This document shows positions 1 to 9,333 of a stretch of DNA of 64,000 bases, piece by piece. Source of the DNA: Hymenobacter sp. GOD-10R (GTDB lineage Bacteria > Bacteroidota > Bacteroidia > Cytophagales > Hymenobacteraceae). The number at the start of each line of letters is the position of its first letter. The first letter of the stretch is position 1. A program made the translations under genes and the position numbers. Below the pieces are notes generated by a model. It ran no database searches. It was not told where the DNA came from and worked only from the letters and a program-made list of their open reading frames with translations. The DNA is taken from positions 62,001 to 126,000 of the forward strand of contig NZ_CP141185.1 in assembly GCF_035609205.1 (NCBI RefSeq), read 5' to 3'.

Positions 1-1
1 C

Positions 2-52
2 AAGTTTGGCGACTCGCCGGCGGCAATGCTGAAGATTGCGCGCTCGGTGTAA
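2..52 (+). CDS. C-terminal end of an unidentified protein (partial)
   Basis: The first 17 codons of the window, read from base 2, give a short plausible protein end (KFGDSPAAMLKIARSV) and a TAA at 50-52. The rest of the gene lies upstream of the window. No family can be named from 16 residues, and chance openness cannot be excluded. The call rests on residue composition and the position just before the next gene. Confidence 0.3.
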   Translation, partial: KFGDSPAAMLKIARSV

Positions 53-100
53 TCGTCCCTGTTCGTTCTCTGGTATGACTATTAGTTAGCTTGACTATTT

Positions 101-1297
101 ATGGCCGAGTATCTGTATCTATGGTTGGTGTTGCTCGGATTTCTGGTTGGATTAGGGCTGCTAGCAATTAGAAAAAACCGGCTTGATAAGCAGCTGGCGC
201 AGGAAAAGAGCAGCCTTTACAAGGATTACCAAACCAGGAATTCCGAGCTAAATGTCCGGGAGAAAATACTCGACAAGCGTACCGCTGATGTGGCTCGATT
301 GGAAAAAGTGTTAACCGAGAAAAGCAAAAGCTTTCCCTGGCTGGCTGGGGCAATTGCGGACCTGGTCTTACTCAACAACAATCAGGTTGCTGACTATTTG
401 GCCTTTAAGCCCCGGCCAGCCAAGTCCTCTGCCCAGGCAGTGCGTGAAGTCGGCAAAGAGAAGCGCATTCTAGCTGCTCAGCTAAAGCACCTGCAGTATG
501 TCATCAACCAGTACGAAGGCCTGTTTCCATTTCTGACGGAGTTCCGCGAAGGAGAAATAGAGGAGGCGCTGCTGGAAATAAAGGATACGTTTGGCGAGCA
601 AGCACCGCAGGAGGCCGACCCGGTGAGTGTTTTTCTGACGGCCGGAGAATACAGCAGCCTCTCCACGACCGAGCGTAACCAGCGGGCCCTGGAGCGATAC
701 ATGCAGGGCCGGAAAAGCCCTTATCAACTGGGCCGTGACTACGAGCGCTTCGTGGGGTACTTGTATGAGTGCGAAGGCTATACTGTAACCTATTTTGGTA
801 TTGAGAATGGCAAGGAGGATTTGGGAAGGGACTTAATCTGTCGTAAAGACGGCAACACCCTCATCGTGCAGTGCAAGTACTGGAGCAAGCACAAGCTCAT
901 CCACGAGAAGCACATCAATCAGCTGTTCGGGACCACCGTCAAATTCTATCTGGACTCAGCGCAGAAAAAGCTAGCTGAGCAGCAGCTTCACCTTTTCCCG
1001 CAGTTACTGTCCGCCAGTAACATTCTGGGGGTGTTTTGCACCTCAACGGATTTGTCGGATACGGCCCGCAAATTTGCCCAGGCTTTAGGAGTCCAGGTAC
1101 GGGAGCAGGTGAAGCTGGGAGCTTTTCCGATGATAAAATGCCACATCAGTCCGGCAACGGGTGAGCGGATTTATCACTTGCCATTTGACCAGATGTACGA
1201 CCGAACCAAGCTGGACAAGGCAGGTGAGTTTTACGCCTTAACCGTTGCGGACGCCGAGGCTAAGGGCTTTAGAAGAGCTTGGCGGTGGCGTGGGTAG
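101..1297 (+). CDS. Membrane-anchored Mrr-like restriction endonuclease
   Basis: 398 aa. Residues 4-23 are a hydrophobic N-terminal anchor, followed by a charged coiled-coil-like stretch (about 25-75). The C-terminal domain from about residue 205 reads as a PD-(D/E)xK nuclease of the Mrr_cat type: E215 in GRDYERFVGYLY, D244 in EDLGRDLIC and Q257-x-K259 in LIVQCKYW fit the E...D...QxK active site. Known relatives cut modified or foreign DNA. A membrane tether on such a nuclease suggests action at the envelope, for example on incoming DNA, but that is inference. The upstream TAGCTTG at about 86-92 could be a -7 box close to the ATG. It probably acts alone, because the next gene is convergent. 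Confidence 0.75.
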   Translation: MAEYLYLWLVLLGFLVGLGLLAIRKNRLDKQLAQEKSSLYKDYQTRNSELNVREKILDKRTADVARLEKVLTEKSKSFPWLAGAIADLVLLNNNQVADYLAFKPRPAKSSAQAVREVGKEKRILAAQLKHLQYVINQYEGLFPFLTEFREGEIEEALLEIKDTFGEQAPQEADPVSVFLTAGEYSSLSTTERNQRALERYMQGRKSPYQLGRDYERFVGYLYECEGYTVTYFGIENGKEDLGRDLICRKDGNTLIVQCKYWSKHKLIHEKHINQLFGTTVKFYLDSAQKKLAEQQLHLFPQLLSASNILGVFCTSTDLSDTARKFAQALGVQVREQVKLGAFPMIKCHISPATGERIYHLPFDQMYDRTKLDKAGEFYALTVADAEAKGFRRAWRWRG

Positions 1298-1384
1298 TTA
1301 ACCGCATCCTGTGAAAGATTGCGCGAAACGTGGGGAGTGAACCTGGCTGATAGTTGCTCAGGGTTTCGAATTTCGCTAAAGGGA

Positions 1385-2254
1385 CTAGGCGATGAAGTCA
1401 AATAAGAGCTTCGTGAGCTGTCCTACTTGGTTTTGAGCTTGCATTGCGCTGTACATCTGCACGATGGTTTCCAAGTGCGTTTTGCTCCTGCACGCAACGT
1501 AACGCGTGGAATAGTGAAGGGTAGCTAAGTCCTTCTGGATAGTAAAAATTGGGCTTTTAATCCGCTTCTGAGCCCCGTGCTTGTAAACAAACGTATCGGT
1601 AGCGCTTAGCGGAAAGATGAAGTCTTCCAGCTTGCTATAGTCAGCATTGGGCCTTTCCAGTAGGGGGCAGTCTCCAATTACGGAGGGAAACCGTTCATCG
1701 GACTGCGAGTGAATAAACCAGCTGGCGTGAATGTCGGTAAGTTTATTCTCGTCAAACAACGGCAGCAGGGGCAATAAGATACGCTTGGCCTCTTTGATAG
1801 CATCCGAATCCACCAACTGGTTCAGCGCGTTCTGGTCCACTGGTTTAGCTTGGTCGATGGGCCGGATTTCAGCCTTTAAGTCGGCCAGGCTCAACTCCTC
1901 TTTCAGTCGGCCAAACTCCGGGTCGCTCGCCGGTATGCGCCATTTAAGGGAGCTGGCCAGTGCAACAATGCTCACCACTTCTTCGAGAGAAGCTTGTCGG
2001 GAGAGCAGGACATTTTGCAAATCGGCGGCGGCCTTGTCATCCAAAGCTGCATACAGGGCTTCCAGATGGTCTTTGGGCTGGCCGTGAAAGAGAACCGTAT
2101 TCCGGTCCATTTCAAAGAATATGGCCTTCGGGCTTTGCCGCTGCTTGGCTATTCTACCCGTCTGCTTATCAAGCAAGTAGAGCATTCCATCCGCATCCGC
2201 GAAATTCTTGATGAGGAACTGGGGAATGTAGTGGTGTCGGCGTGATACCTGCAT
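1385..2254 (-). CDS. DUF4238 domain-containing protein
   Basis: About 289 aa from the ATG at 2254. An in-frame ATG at 2269 adds five residues, but the family usually starts just before the RRHHYIPQFLIKNF motif seen here at residues 4-17. DUF4238 proteins are widespread, often near defence or mobile genes, and have no established biochemical role. The conserved N-terminal HHY-PQ signature is intact. The gene converges on the Mrr-like nuclease gene, with 87 bases between them. No membrane segment or signal peptide is evident. Identity as DUF4238 is fairly secure; function is unknown. Confidence 0.75.
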   Translation of the reverse strand: MQVSRRHHYIPQFLIKNFADADGMLYLLDKQTGRIAKQRQSPKAIFFEMDRNTVLFHGQPKDHLEALYAALDDKAAADLQNVLLSRQASLEEVVSIVALASSLKWRIPASDPEFGRLKEELSLADLKAEIRPIDQAKPVDQNALNQLVDSDAIKEAKRILLPLLPLFDENKLTDIHASWFIHSQSDERFPSVIGDCPLLERPNADYSKLEDFIFPLSATDTFVYKHGAQKRIKSPIFTIQKDLATLHYSTRYVACRSKTHLETIVQMYSAMQAQNQVGQLTKLLFDFIA

Positions 2255-2282
2255 TAGCGGGGGCAACAATTAAAATAAAAAA

Positions 2283-2303
2283 GCGACTCCGTTTCGGAGC
2301 CGC
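2283..2303 (-). terminator. Rho-independent terminator after the 60-aa gene
   Basis: Nine-base arms (2283-2291 and 2295-2303) around a TTT loop pair fully on the minus strand, counting one G-U pair. A run of T follows on that strand. It lies 35 bases past the stop of the 60-residue gene. Confidence 0.85.
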
Positions 2304-2337
2304 CTTTTTGTTGAGAAAAAGCAGAGTAGAAGTAGTG

Positions 2338-2520
2338 CTATTTGCCCCCCTTCTCTTTTCGCACGCCTTTGAAGGGCGTACCATCTTGCTTCACGTCCAT
2401 GAACTGGCCGTTGGTGGTGTTCCGCTTCACGTATTGCTCCGTGACGGGGTTGAAAACTTGCGAACGGTCGCGCACTGCGCCGTTGCGGTGGCCGTCGCCG
2501 GCCGGTTTGTTAGTTGCCAT
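2338..2520 (-). CDS. Small conserved hypothetical protein, 60 aa
   Basis: A 60-residue basic protein starting MATNKPAGDGHRNGAVRDRS and containing VFNPVTEQYVKR and GQFMDVKQDGTPFKGVRKEK. I recognise this as a small hypothetical family found in many Bacteroidota and other bacteria, with no known role. It is predicted soluble and glycine/lysine-rich, and looks largely unstructured. A strong terminator directly downstream supports its reality as an independent transcription unit. Its function is unknown. Confidence 0.7.
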   Translation of the reverse strand: MATNKPAGDGHRNGAVRDRSQVFNPVTEQYVKRNTTNGQFMDVKQDGTPFKGVRKEKGGK

Positions 2521-2623
2521 ATAGCAGGGCGAGAGGGAAAAACTCTCTTTACCTCAACCGTGCGTTTGAGCTAAGAATTCCGCGTAAGACTCTACCAGTC
2601 TATACAACTGTTATTCAGCCACT

Positions 2624-3055
2624 TTAAGTTGTCTGGAACTGCGCCTGAACGAAGTCGTGGGCGTAGGCTTTCACCTGGTCGCGCACCGCGCGAAACTGCT
2701 GCATAATTTCCTCATCGGTGCCCGTGGCCTTGGCCGGGTCGGGGAAGTTGTGGTGCAGCTTCTTGGCGGTGGACGGGAACACCGGGCACACTTCGTTGGC
2801 ATGGTCGCACACCGTAAGCACGTAGTCGAACGGCACGGCGGCGTACTCGTCGACGTGGTTGCTGGTGTGATGCGAGATGTCCACCCCGTCTTCGGCCATT
2901 ACCCGCACGGCGCGGGGGTTAAGGCCGTGCACCTCGACGCCGGCGCTGTACACGGCGGCGCGCTCGCCTAGCTCTTGGCCGAGGTAGCCGTGCAGCAGCT
3001 GGCTGCGGCAGGAGTTGCCGGTGCAGAGCACCAGCACGTTTTTCTTTACAGACAT
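2624..3055 (-). CDS. arsC: Arsenate reductase, thioredoxin-coupled (LMW-PTP fold)
   Basis: 143 aa. Reduces arsenate to arsenite, which the neighbouring Acr3 exports. The P-loop CTGNSCRS places the nucleophile at Cys11 with Arg17. Cys83 and Cys90 (in TVCDHANEVC) complete the three-cysteine relay at the same spacing as the C10-C82-C89 relay of the thioredoxin-dependent ArsC of staphylococcal plasmid pI258. It is the last gene of the arsenic operon, 25 bases after acr3. Length is normal for the family. Electrons are presumably supplied by thioredoxin. Confidence 0.93.
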   Translation of the reverse strand: MSVKKNVLVLCTGNSCRSQLLHGYLGQELGERAAVYSAGVEVHGLNPRAVRVMAEDGVDISHHTSNHVDEYAAVPFDYVLTVCDHANEVCPVFPSTAKKLHHNFPDPAKATGTDEEIMQQFRAVRDQVKAYAHDFVQAQFQTT

Positions 3056-3080
3056 GACAAGGAATTAAAGCAGGGAAGGG

Positions 3081-4187
<1,107 letters not shown>

Positions 4188-4205
4188 AGAAAGTAAGCTG
4201 TTGAG

Positions 4206-4700
4206 TTAAGCGACGCCGACAGTGGGGCTGCGCCGCTCCATCTGCACCGTATTGCGCCACACGCCGTGGTGCTGGCCAATCCGTTCGCGGTGGCCGATGA
4301 CGCGAAAGCCGGCCTGCGTGTGCAGGCCAATGCTGGCTGCATTCTCCTCGAAGGTGCCGGCCTGCAGCGTCCAGATGCCGTGGGCCTCCGAGTCCGCAAT
4401 CAGTACTTGCAGCAGCTGCCGACCCACGCCCTGACCGCGCGCGGCGGCGGCGATGTAGATGCTGATTTCGGCCACGCCGCCGTACACGCAGCGGCTCGAC
4501 ACGGGCGAGAGCGCCGCCCAGCCCCGCACCGTGCCTTCCTTATCGACGGCCACCAGGCGGCTGTGCGCCAGGTGCGCCCGGTCCCAGGCCTCCCAATCGG
4601 GGGCCTGGGTTTCAAACGTGGCGTTGCCGGTGGCAATGCCGGCTTCGTAGATGGACTTTACTGCCGGCCAATGGGCTTCGCTGAGTGGTTCAATGGTCAT
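4206..4700 (-). CDS. GNAT N-acetyltransferase, ArsN1/phosphinothricin-acetyltransferase-like
   Basis: 164 aa GNAT-fold acetyltransferase. The acetyl-CoA loop appears as RGQGVGRQLLQ (about 90-100), preceded by the VAEISIYI strand. The C-terminal LHTQAGFRVIGHRERIGQ matches the phosphinothricin acetyltransferase subgroup. In ars operons such proteins (ArsN1) acetylate the amino group of organoarsenicals such as arsinothricin and confer resistance. The arsenic context makes that role likely but unproven here. Separated from acr3 by 18 bases and from the phosphoesterase by 12, consistent with one transcript. Confidence 0.8.
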   Translation of the reverse strand: MTIEPLSEAHWPAVKSIYEAGIATGNATFETQAPDWEAWDRAHLAHSRLVAVDKEGTVRGWAALSPVSSRCVYGGVAEISIYIAAAARGQGVGRQLLQVLIADSEAHGIWTLQAGTFEENAASIGLHTQAGFRVIGHRERIGQHHGVWRNTVQMERRSPTVGVA

Positions 4701-4712
4701 AATTAACTCCGA

Positions 4713-5486
4713 TTAATAAGCCTTGCGCAGCATATCGGCGTACTCATTGGGCAGCGGCGAGGCTTCCACCGCCTGCGCGGCTTTCTCCACGTCGTATTCC
4801 ACCCGCACCAGTTCCGAGCGCACGCTGCCGGGGTCGGTGAGCGAAGTGTTTTGGTCGAGGTGCAGCAGCTGGTAGGCGGCGCGCGGGTCGCCGTCCTTGG
4901 GCTTGCCCACCGAGCCGATGTTGAGCGCGTGGCGGTAGCGGGTTTCGCCGTCCACCTCGTAGGCAAACGTGCGGTGGTAGGGCTTGTGGGTGTGGCCGAA
5001 GAGCATGATGTCTGCGTTGGCCTCGGCCAGCACGCGCAGGAAGCTGGCCTCCGGCCGGTCCTCAAACAGGTACTCGTTGATTTTGCGGGGCGAGCCGTGC
5101 ACCATCAGCAGGTTCAGGGTGCAGGGCTCCTCCTGAAACTCCAGGCGCATATGCTTGGGCAGCAGGCGCAGGTAGCGCCGTTCGGCATCGCCCACAATGC
5201 GGTTGGTGTAAGCGATGCTTTGGGCACCCAGGTCCTTTTCGGTGTCGGTTTTGTAGGCGCAGCCGCAGTTGCTGCTGGCCAGGCCGATGCCCTGGTCGTA
5301 GTTGCCGGCCAGCGTGGGGATGCCGCGTCGGCGTACCTCGTTCACCACTTCGTTGGGCCAGGGCGCATAGCCCACCAGGTCGCCGAGGCAGAAAATCATG
5401 TCGGGCCGGCGCTGCTCCATGTCGGCCAGCACCGCTTCCAGGGCCGGCAGGTTGCCGTGCACGTCGGAGAAAAACGCAATTGTCAT
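4713..5486 (-). CDS. Metallophosphoesterase (YfcE/MPP superfamily) in the ars operon
   Basis: 257 aa from the ATG at 5486. A longer open frame upstream reads through DUF6428 shadow sequence and has no family support. Metal-binding motifs of calcineurin-like phosphoesterases are all visible: DVHGN at residues 8-12, GDLVGY near 36, GNYD near 68, MVHGS and GHTH further on. Relatives hydrolyse phosphodiesters or phosphomonoesters in the cytoplasm; the substrate cannot be read from sequence. Its place inside an arsenic operon between DUF6428 and ArsN suggests a role in arsenate or arsenylated-metabolite repair, which is inference. Confidence 0.85.
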   Translation of the reverse strand: MTIAFFSDVHGNLPALEAVLADMEQRRPDMIFCLGDLVGYAPWPNEVVNEVRRRGIPTLAGNYDQGIGLASSNCGCAYKTDTEKDLGAQSIAYTNRIVGDAERRYLRLLPKHMRLEFQEEPCTLNLLMVHGSPRKINEYLFEDRPEASFLRVLAEANADIMLFGHTHKPYHRTFAYEVDGETRYRHALNIGSVGKPKDGDPRAAYQLLHLDQNTSLTDPGSVRSELVRVEYDVEKAAQAVEASPLPNEYADMLRKAY

Positions 5487-5556
5487 CGAATGCAGAAAAA
5501 ATGAAGGGGAGAAAGTCAAACGGCGCGACCCGCTGGGGCCGCGCCGTTGGGCCGTG

Positions 5557-6021
5557 TTAGCAGCACCCGCCGCCCGGGGTGCAGCTGCCGACCGTTTGCA
5601 GCTGGGGCAGCGCAAACGACTGGGCGGCTGGAATGCCGCAGGCATCCTGCGCCAGGCAGGCCGTCTGCTTTTGGGTCAGCACGAAGTCGTTGCCTTCGCG
5701 CGTGAGGCCGAACTTGCCGATGGTGGCTTGCTGGTACTCCACTTCAATGTCCAGGTCGTCGGTGCCCAGAATGCGCTGCGACAACTCCAGGATGTGCAGG
5801 AATTTCTGGGGGGCTAGCCGGTGGTCGTAGTCGCCGGCCTCCCAGAGCTGGAAGTTGGCCACCGTCTCGTGGCGCTCCACGCCGCCGCAATCGATGAAAT
5901 GCTTGCTGACCAAGCCCACTTCCGTGACGTGGAAGTGCGCGGGCAGGTACTCGCCCGTGGGTAGGCGGAAATTGATGGCTTCCACTTCAGCCAGGGACTT
6001 CTTGATTTCAGAGATTTTCAT
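5557..6021 (-). CDS. DUF6428 family protein
   Basis: 154 aa soluble protein with a recognisable DUF6428 N-terminal half: FRLPTGEYLPAHFHVTEVG and a FIDCGG-x-x-R motif. The C-terminus carries several cysteines (TACLAQDACGIP and a terminal GGGCC), which could bind arsenite or another thiophilic metal. Members of this family commonly accompany arsR in Bacteroidota, but I know of no characterised function. Forty-one bases separate it from arsR upstream. The cysteine-rich tail is the feature to note. Confidence 0.75.
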   Translation of the reverse strand: MKISEIKKSLAEVEAINFRLPTGEYLPAHFHVTEVGLVSKHFIDCGGVERHETVANFQLWEAGDYDHRLAPQKFLHILELSQRILGTDDLDIEVEYQQATIGKFGLTREGNDFVLTQKQTACLAQDACGIPAAQSFALPQLQTVGSCTPGGGCC

Positions 6022-6062
6022 GGCGTTTCGTTGTTAAAAAGAGGATGAAAAGTTGAGTGGGC

Positions 6063-6413
6063 CTAGCAGGCGCAGGCATCGTCCGGGCCGCAGACCGCGC
6101 CGCTAGTAGCCTCGATGAAAAAGGCGGTGAACTGCTGGTGCACCTTGTGCAGCAGCTCGGTATTGAGGCAGTAGCACACCGTCAGCCCATCAATCTCGCC
6201 GCGAATCAGGTCCAGCGCCTTCAACTCCTGCAGGTGCTGCGACACGGTGGTGCGTGAAAGGGGCAGCTCGGCGGCAATGTCGCCGGATATGCAGGTTTGC
6301 TTGCTGGCCAGAAACTGGATGATGGCCACCCGGGCCGGGTGGGCCAGGGCTTTGGCCACGCGAGATAGGTACTGTTGCTCTTCGGTGAAGGCGGCGGTTT
6401 TGGCGTAAGTCAT
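6063..6413 (-). CDS. arsR: ArsR/SmtB-family transcriptional repressor of the ars operon
   Basis: 116 aa from the ATG at 6413. The winged helix-turn-helix is clear ([32 protein letters not shown], then a wing). Candidate As(III)-sensing cysteines lie at QTCISGD near residue 40 and in the C-terminal [10 protein letters not shown]. Repressors of this family leave DNA when arsenite binds. The start overlaps the stop of the upstream 99-aa gene (TAATG), implying translational coupling. It probably binds the inverted repeats at 6693-6735. Confidence 0.9.
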   Translation of the reverse strand: MTYAKTAAFTEEQQYLSRVAKALAHPARVAIIQFLASKQTCISGDIAAELPLSRTTVSQHLQELKALDLIRGEIDGLTVCYCLNTELLHKVHQQFTAFFIEATSGAVCGPDDACAC

Positions 6414-6673
6414 TAGGCGGAAGCAGGAAGTGCGGAAGGGACAGCTGGTGCGGCGGCCAGCAATTGAGTGAGCAGGGTTTCGGCCCGCTGGTAGGCCCGC
6501 TCTTCGGCGGCCTGCAGGCGTTCCTCGCCGCCGCCGCCCGGCAGGCCGTTGTAGCCGCCCTGGGTCTGGAGCCGGAGGCCTTCCAGCACCAGGCATTCGG
6601 TGCGCAACACCCGTTCGAGCACCACGCGCAGCAGGGGATGAGTTAGGTTATCCGCGTTGGAAGACATAGGCAT
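6413..6673 (-). CDS. Hypothetical protein leading the ars operon
   Basis: About 86 aa from ATG 6673 (an ATG at 6667 is equally possible). A longer version starting at 6712 would begin inside the operator/-7 region and is unlikely. The sequence is helical ([31 protein letters not shown], then an Ala/Glu-rich helix). I cannot assign a family. It is the first cistron of the arsenic operon and shares one base with the arsR start, so it is almost certainly translated. Its function is unknown. Confidence 0.6.
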   Translation of the reverse strand: MPMSSNADNLTHPLLRVVLERVLRTECLVLEGLRLQTQGGYNGLPGGGGEERLQAAEERAYQRAETLLTQLLAAAPAVPSALPASA

Positions 6674-6692
6674 CAGAAGCAAGGATGGACGT

Positions 6693-6735
6693 ATGTCGCA
6701 AATATACGACATGATGTGACGTAAGTTTACGACAT
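6693..6735 (-). promoter_or_regulatory. ars operon promoter and ArsR operator
   Basis: The minus strand holds a perfect Bacteroidetes -7 box TATATTTG (6699-6706) sitting between ATGTCG (6693-6698) and CGACAT (6707-6712), an inverted repeat. A second palindrome, CGTAA-GT-TTACG (6720-6731), lies upstream where the -33 region would be. Repressor binding here would cover both promoter elements. Confidence 0.75.
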
Positions 6736-7259
6736 AGCTTAAATTTTTCCCCGCATGGCCGAATACAGGCTGTTTTAAGGGATTATGGGAGGGCGAGCCC
6801 GCTGGACCAGACTATGCAGAAGTCCGCTATGCTACCGTGCTGCGCACCGCTCCCTTTGCTCGCGCTCTTCCTATCCTTCTCGCAAAACCCCACCGCGCCG
6901 GCCCGGCCCAGGCAGCGGCGCTTACTCGGGAGCGGGGCCGGCTCTCCTCTGCTCCCGCTGGTCGCGCCGGAATACCGGCCCCGCCCCCGGTGCGCTTTGC
7001 AGCCCCGGCCGGGCCTCCCTCCTTTCATTGGCTGCTGGCCGAACCGGCAAGGGCCGGTACCGCCAGCGGCGTGCTGGGGCCGGCGTACCGCCGGCAGTTT
7101 TTTATAAGGAACAAGGGGGAAGAAGGAGTTGGTGCAGTCAAAACAGCAAGCGGATTTTAGCTAAATATTGTTGTCTTTTTAGCAACAAAAACGTCTGAAA
7201 TTGCGTTTAATAGAATAAGCAAGTGATTGTACACTATCACCTTATCCCTTTTAAGCGCC
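6736..7259. other. Long GC-rich intergenic region without a supportable gene
   Basis: About 520 bases between the divergent ars operon and the methyltransferase gene. Overlapping open frames exist on both strands, but their translations are Arg/Pro/Gly-rich low-complexity products of GC bias. The only clear signals are the hairpin at 7079-7103 and a TTGTTG/CAACAA inverted repeat (7168-7173, 7183-7188) close to the next gene. Confidence 0.5.
7079..7103 (+). terminator. Hairpin plus T6, plus-strand terminator-like
   Basis: A perfect 7-base GC stem (7079-7085 with 7089-7095, loop TAC) is followed by AG and six T. It faces the plus strand, yet no convincing gene precedes it. It may end an untranslated RNA or protect the downstream gene. 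Confidence 0.6.
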
Positions 7260-8894
7260 ATGCTCAATCCTGAGTTCTTCCCTACCCCGGCCGCCGTTAT
7301 TCAGCGCATGCTCGACCCGTTTTTCAACCCCGCTTCCACCGGCGACGAGGAGCCGGGCAGCGACCGGTACCGCCGCTACAACCCGGCCGCGGCAGCCCTG
7401 CGCAAGCTAACCATTCTGGAGCCCAGCGCCGGCAGCGGGGCCATCGTGGACGAGCTGACGGCCTGGCTGGACCGGGAGGACTACCACAGCCGCAGCGGCA
7501 AGCAAAACGTGTATTGCTGCGAAGCCGACCCCGAGCTACGCGCCGTGCTGCACGACAAGGGCTACAAGGTCATTGCCAACGACTTCCTGAACTACCGGGG
7601 CGACCATTTTTTCGACCTTATTATCATGAACCCGCCCTTCTCCAACGGCGACCGGCATTTGCTCAAAGCCTGGGACGTGGTAGCCGCCGGCGGCGACGTG
7701 GTGTGCCTGCTCAACACCGAAACACTGGTCAATCCCTACTCCGAAACCCGGCAGCTGCTGGCCCGCCTCATCGAGGACCATGGCACGAGCGAGGCCCTGG
7801 GGGCCGTTTTTGCCGAAGCTGAGCGCCCCACCAACGTAGCGGTAAGCTTGGTCCGGCTGCACAAACCCGCCAAGGCCGACCGCCTCACGTTCGAGTTCAG
7901 CAGCCGGGGCCGCCGGGGGCCGGAGCTGGATGAGAACCTGTTTGCCAATGCCGTGGCCACCCGCGACGTTATTGGTAACATGGCCGCCGAGTACGAAGGC
8001 CTGAAAGCCCAGTACGCTGCCTACCTGCAGGCCCGCGAGGGCATGAAATTCTACGCTAAAAGCCTGCTGCGCAGCGAATACCAGGACGTGCTGAAACTAG
8101 CCGAGGCCAGCCTGGAGCGCGGCAGCTTGCGCACGAGCTACAACAACTTTGCCGACGAGATGAACCAGCAAATCTGGGGGCTGGTGCTCGACAAGGTGAA
8201 CATCCAGAAGCTGATGACGGCCGACGTGCGCCGCAACTTCGCGGCCTTCAGCAAGGCCCAGGGCTACCAGGAATTCACCCACGAGGCCGTGGCCGAGCTG
8301 GTGTCATTGGTGCTCGACAACCGCGAAACCATTATGGAGCAGGCCGTGGAATCGGTGTTCGACACCTTCACCAAGTACCACAAGGAAAACCGCCTGCACG
8401 TGGAGGGCTGGGTCACCAACTCGCAGTGGAAGGTTAACCGCAAGGTCATTCTGCCCTACGCGGTGGAAGAAAGCTTCTCCGGCAAGGGCTTCCGCGTTAA
8501 CTGGAGCCGCCGCGACGACTACGCCGACATCGACCGGGTGATGTGCTACCTGACGGGCGAGAATTACGATACCTGCGTGGGCATCGATACGGCCCTTGAC
8601 CGCTACGGCAACCAGAACCCCAACCCGAACGGCGTATGGACGGTGTACAGCCGATTCTTTGAAATCCGGGCCTTCAAGAAAGGCACCGTGCACCTAATTT
8701 TCCGCGAGGAATTTCTCTGGCAGGAGTTCAACCTCCGGGCCTGCGCCGGCAAGCAGTGGCTGCCCGGCCCCGAAATGGCCGCCTACCGCGCCCGCCAGGC
8801 CAAAGCCGCCACCACCAAGACGCACCCCCTGGTGCCCGAGGCGGAGCAGCTGGCCGCGCCCGGCACCCAAATGCAGCTGCAGCTTGCGGCCTGA
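7260..8894 (+). CDS. DUF4942 domain-containing N6-adenine DNA methyltransferase-like protein
   Basis: 544 aa from the ATG at 7260. A TTG 33 bases upstream extends the frame but adds a stretch unlike the family. Residues 54-60 (EPSAGSG) are the SAM-binding motif I, and 124-127 (NPPF) the catalytic motif of N6-adenine methylases. The C-terminal half from about residue 280 matches DUF4942. Such proteins are common on Bacteroidota and proteobacterial plasmids without a partner nuclease, where they may protect plasmid DNA from host restriction. No cognate endonuclease lies beside it. Confidence 0.85.
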   Translation: MLNPEFFPTPAAVIQRMLDPFFNPASTGDEEPGSDRYRRYNPAAAALRKLTILEPSAGSGAIVDELTAWLDREDYHSRSGKQNVYCCEADPELRAVLHDKGYKVIANDFLNYRGDHFFDLIIMNPPFSNGDRHLLKAWDVVAAGGDVVCLLNTETLVNPYSETRQLLARLIEDHGTSEALGAVFAEAERPTNVAVSLVRLHKPAKADRLTFEFSSRGRRGPELDENLFANAVATRDVIGNMAAEYEGLKAQYAAYLQAREGMKFYAKSLLRSEYQDVLKLAEASLERGSLRTSYNNFADEMNQQIWGLVLDKVNIQKLMTADVRRNFAAFSKAQGYQEFTHEAVAELVSLVLDNRETIMEQAVESVFDTFTKYHKENRLHVEGWVTNSQWKVNRKVILPYAVEESFSGKGFRVNWSRRDDYADIDRVMCYLTGENYDTCVGIDTALDRYGNQNPNPNGVWTVYSRFFEIRAFKKGTVHLIFREEFLWQEFNLRACAGKQWLPGPEMAAYRARQAKAATTKTHPLVPEAEQLAAPGTQMQLQLAA

Positions 8895-8991
8895 GCACCG
8901 TTGCCAGCGGGCGGGTTGCCGTCCGCTGGTACGCGCCGGGAGTAGATTGCCCTGCTGCTCCCATAATGCCGGGAAGCGTTATACTGCCTGC

Positions 8992-9270
8992 ATGAAAACC
9001 CCATCCCCTCCCTCGGCTCCGCCCGGCGCTACCCCGCCGGCGGGCCAGCAGTTCAGCTACCTGCTGCGGCACGGCCGCTTCTCCTTCACCGAGCGCGAGC
9101 TACAGGAGCACCTGCAGATGACTTACCGCACCATCAAGCAGCGCGAAGCCGACCCCTCCGGCCTGACCGTGGCCGAGGCGCTCCGGGTAGCCGAGCTGCT
9201 AGCCGTGCCCGTGCAAGTGGTGTTAGATGCGGCCCTGGCCGATGCGCAGGCGGCCGGGGCGAAGCAGTAG
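8992..9270 (+). CDS. Small HTH-like hypothetical protein
   Basis: 92 aa from the ATG at 8992. A longer frame starting at 8884 overlaps the methyltransferase end and is Arg/Cys-rich noise. Residues about 30-80 (FTERELQEHLQMTYRTIKQREADPSG, then LTVAEALRVAELLAVPVQVVLDAAL) have the spacing of an XRE-like helix-turn-helix with a trailing helix. It could be a small regulator of the adjacent toxin genes. The N-terminus is Pro-rich. No metal or catalytic motif is visible; DNA binding is inferred. Confidence 0.6.
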   Translation: MKTPSPPSAPPGATPPAGQQFSYLLRHGRFSFTERELQEHLQMTYRTIKQREADPSGLTVAEALRVAELLAVPVQVVLDAALADAQAAGAKQ

Positions 9271-9333
9271 GGCGGTTTGGCACATTTTTGCCTAACTTTC
9301 GTTTGCCGTAGTAGACCACTCAGGCGAAACAAC

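Noticed and set aside
5487..5645. 53-codon N-terminal extension of the metallophosphoesterase
   Set aside because: It overlaps DUF6428 in another frame, and the conserved fold begins at MTIAFFSDVHGN with its own ATG at 5486.
6783..7198. Several overlapping frames of 80-137 codons
   Set aside because: Arg/Pro/Gly-rich on both strands, no consistent coding frame, and no family resemblance.
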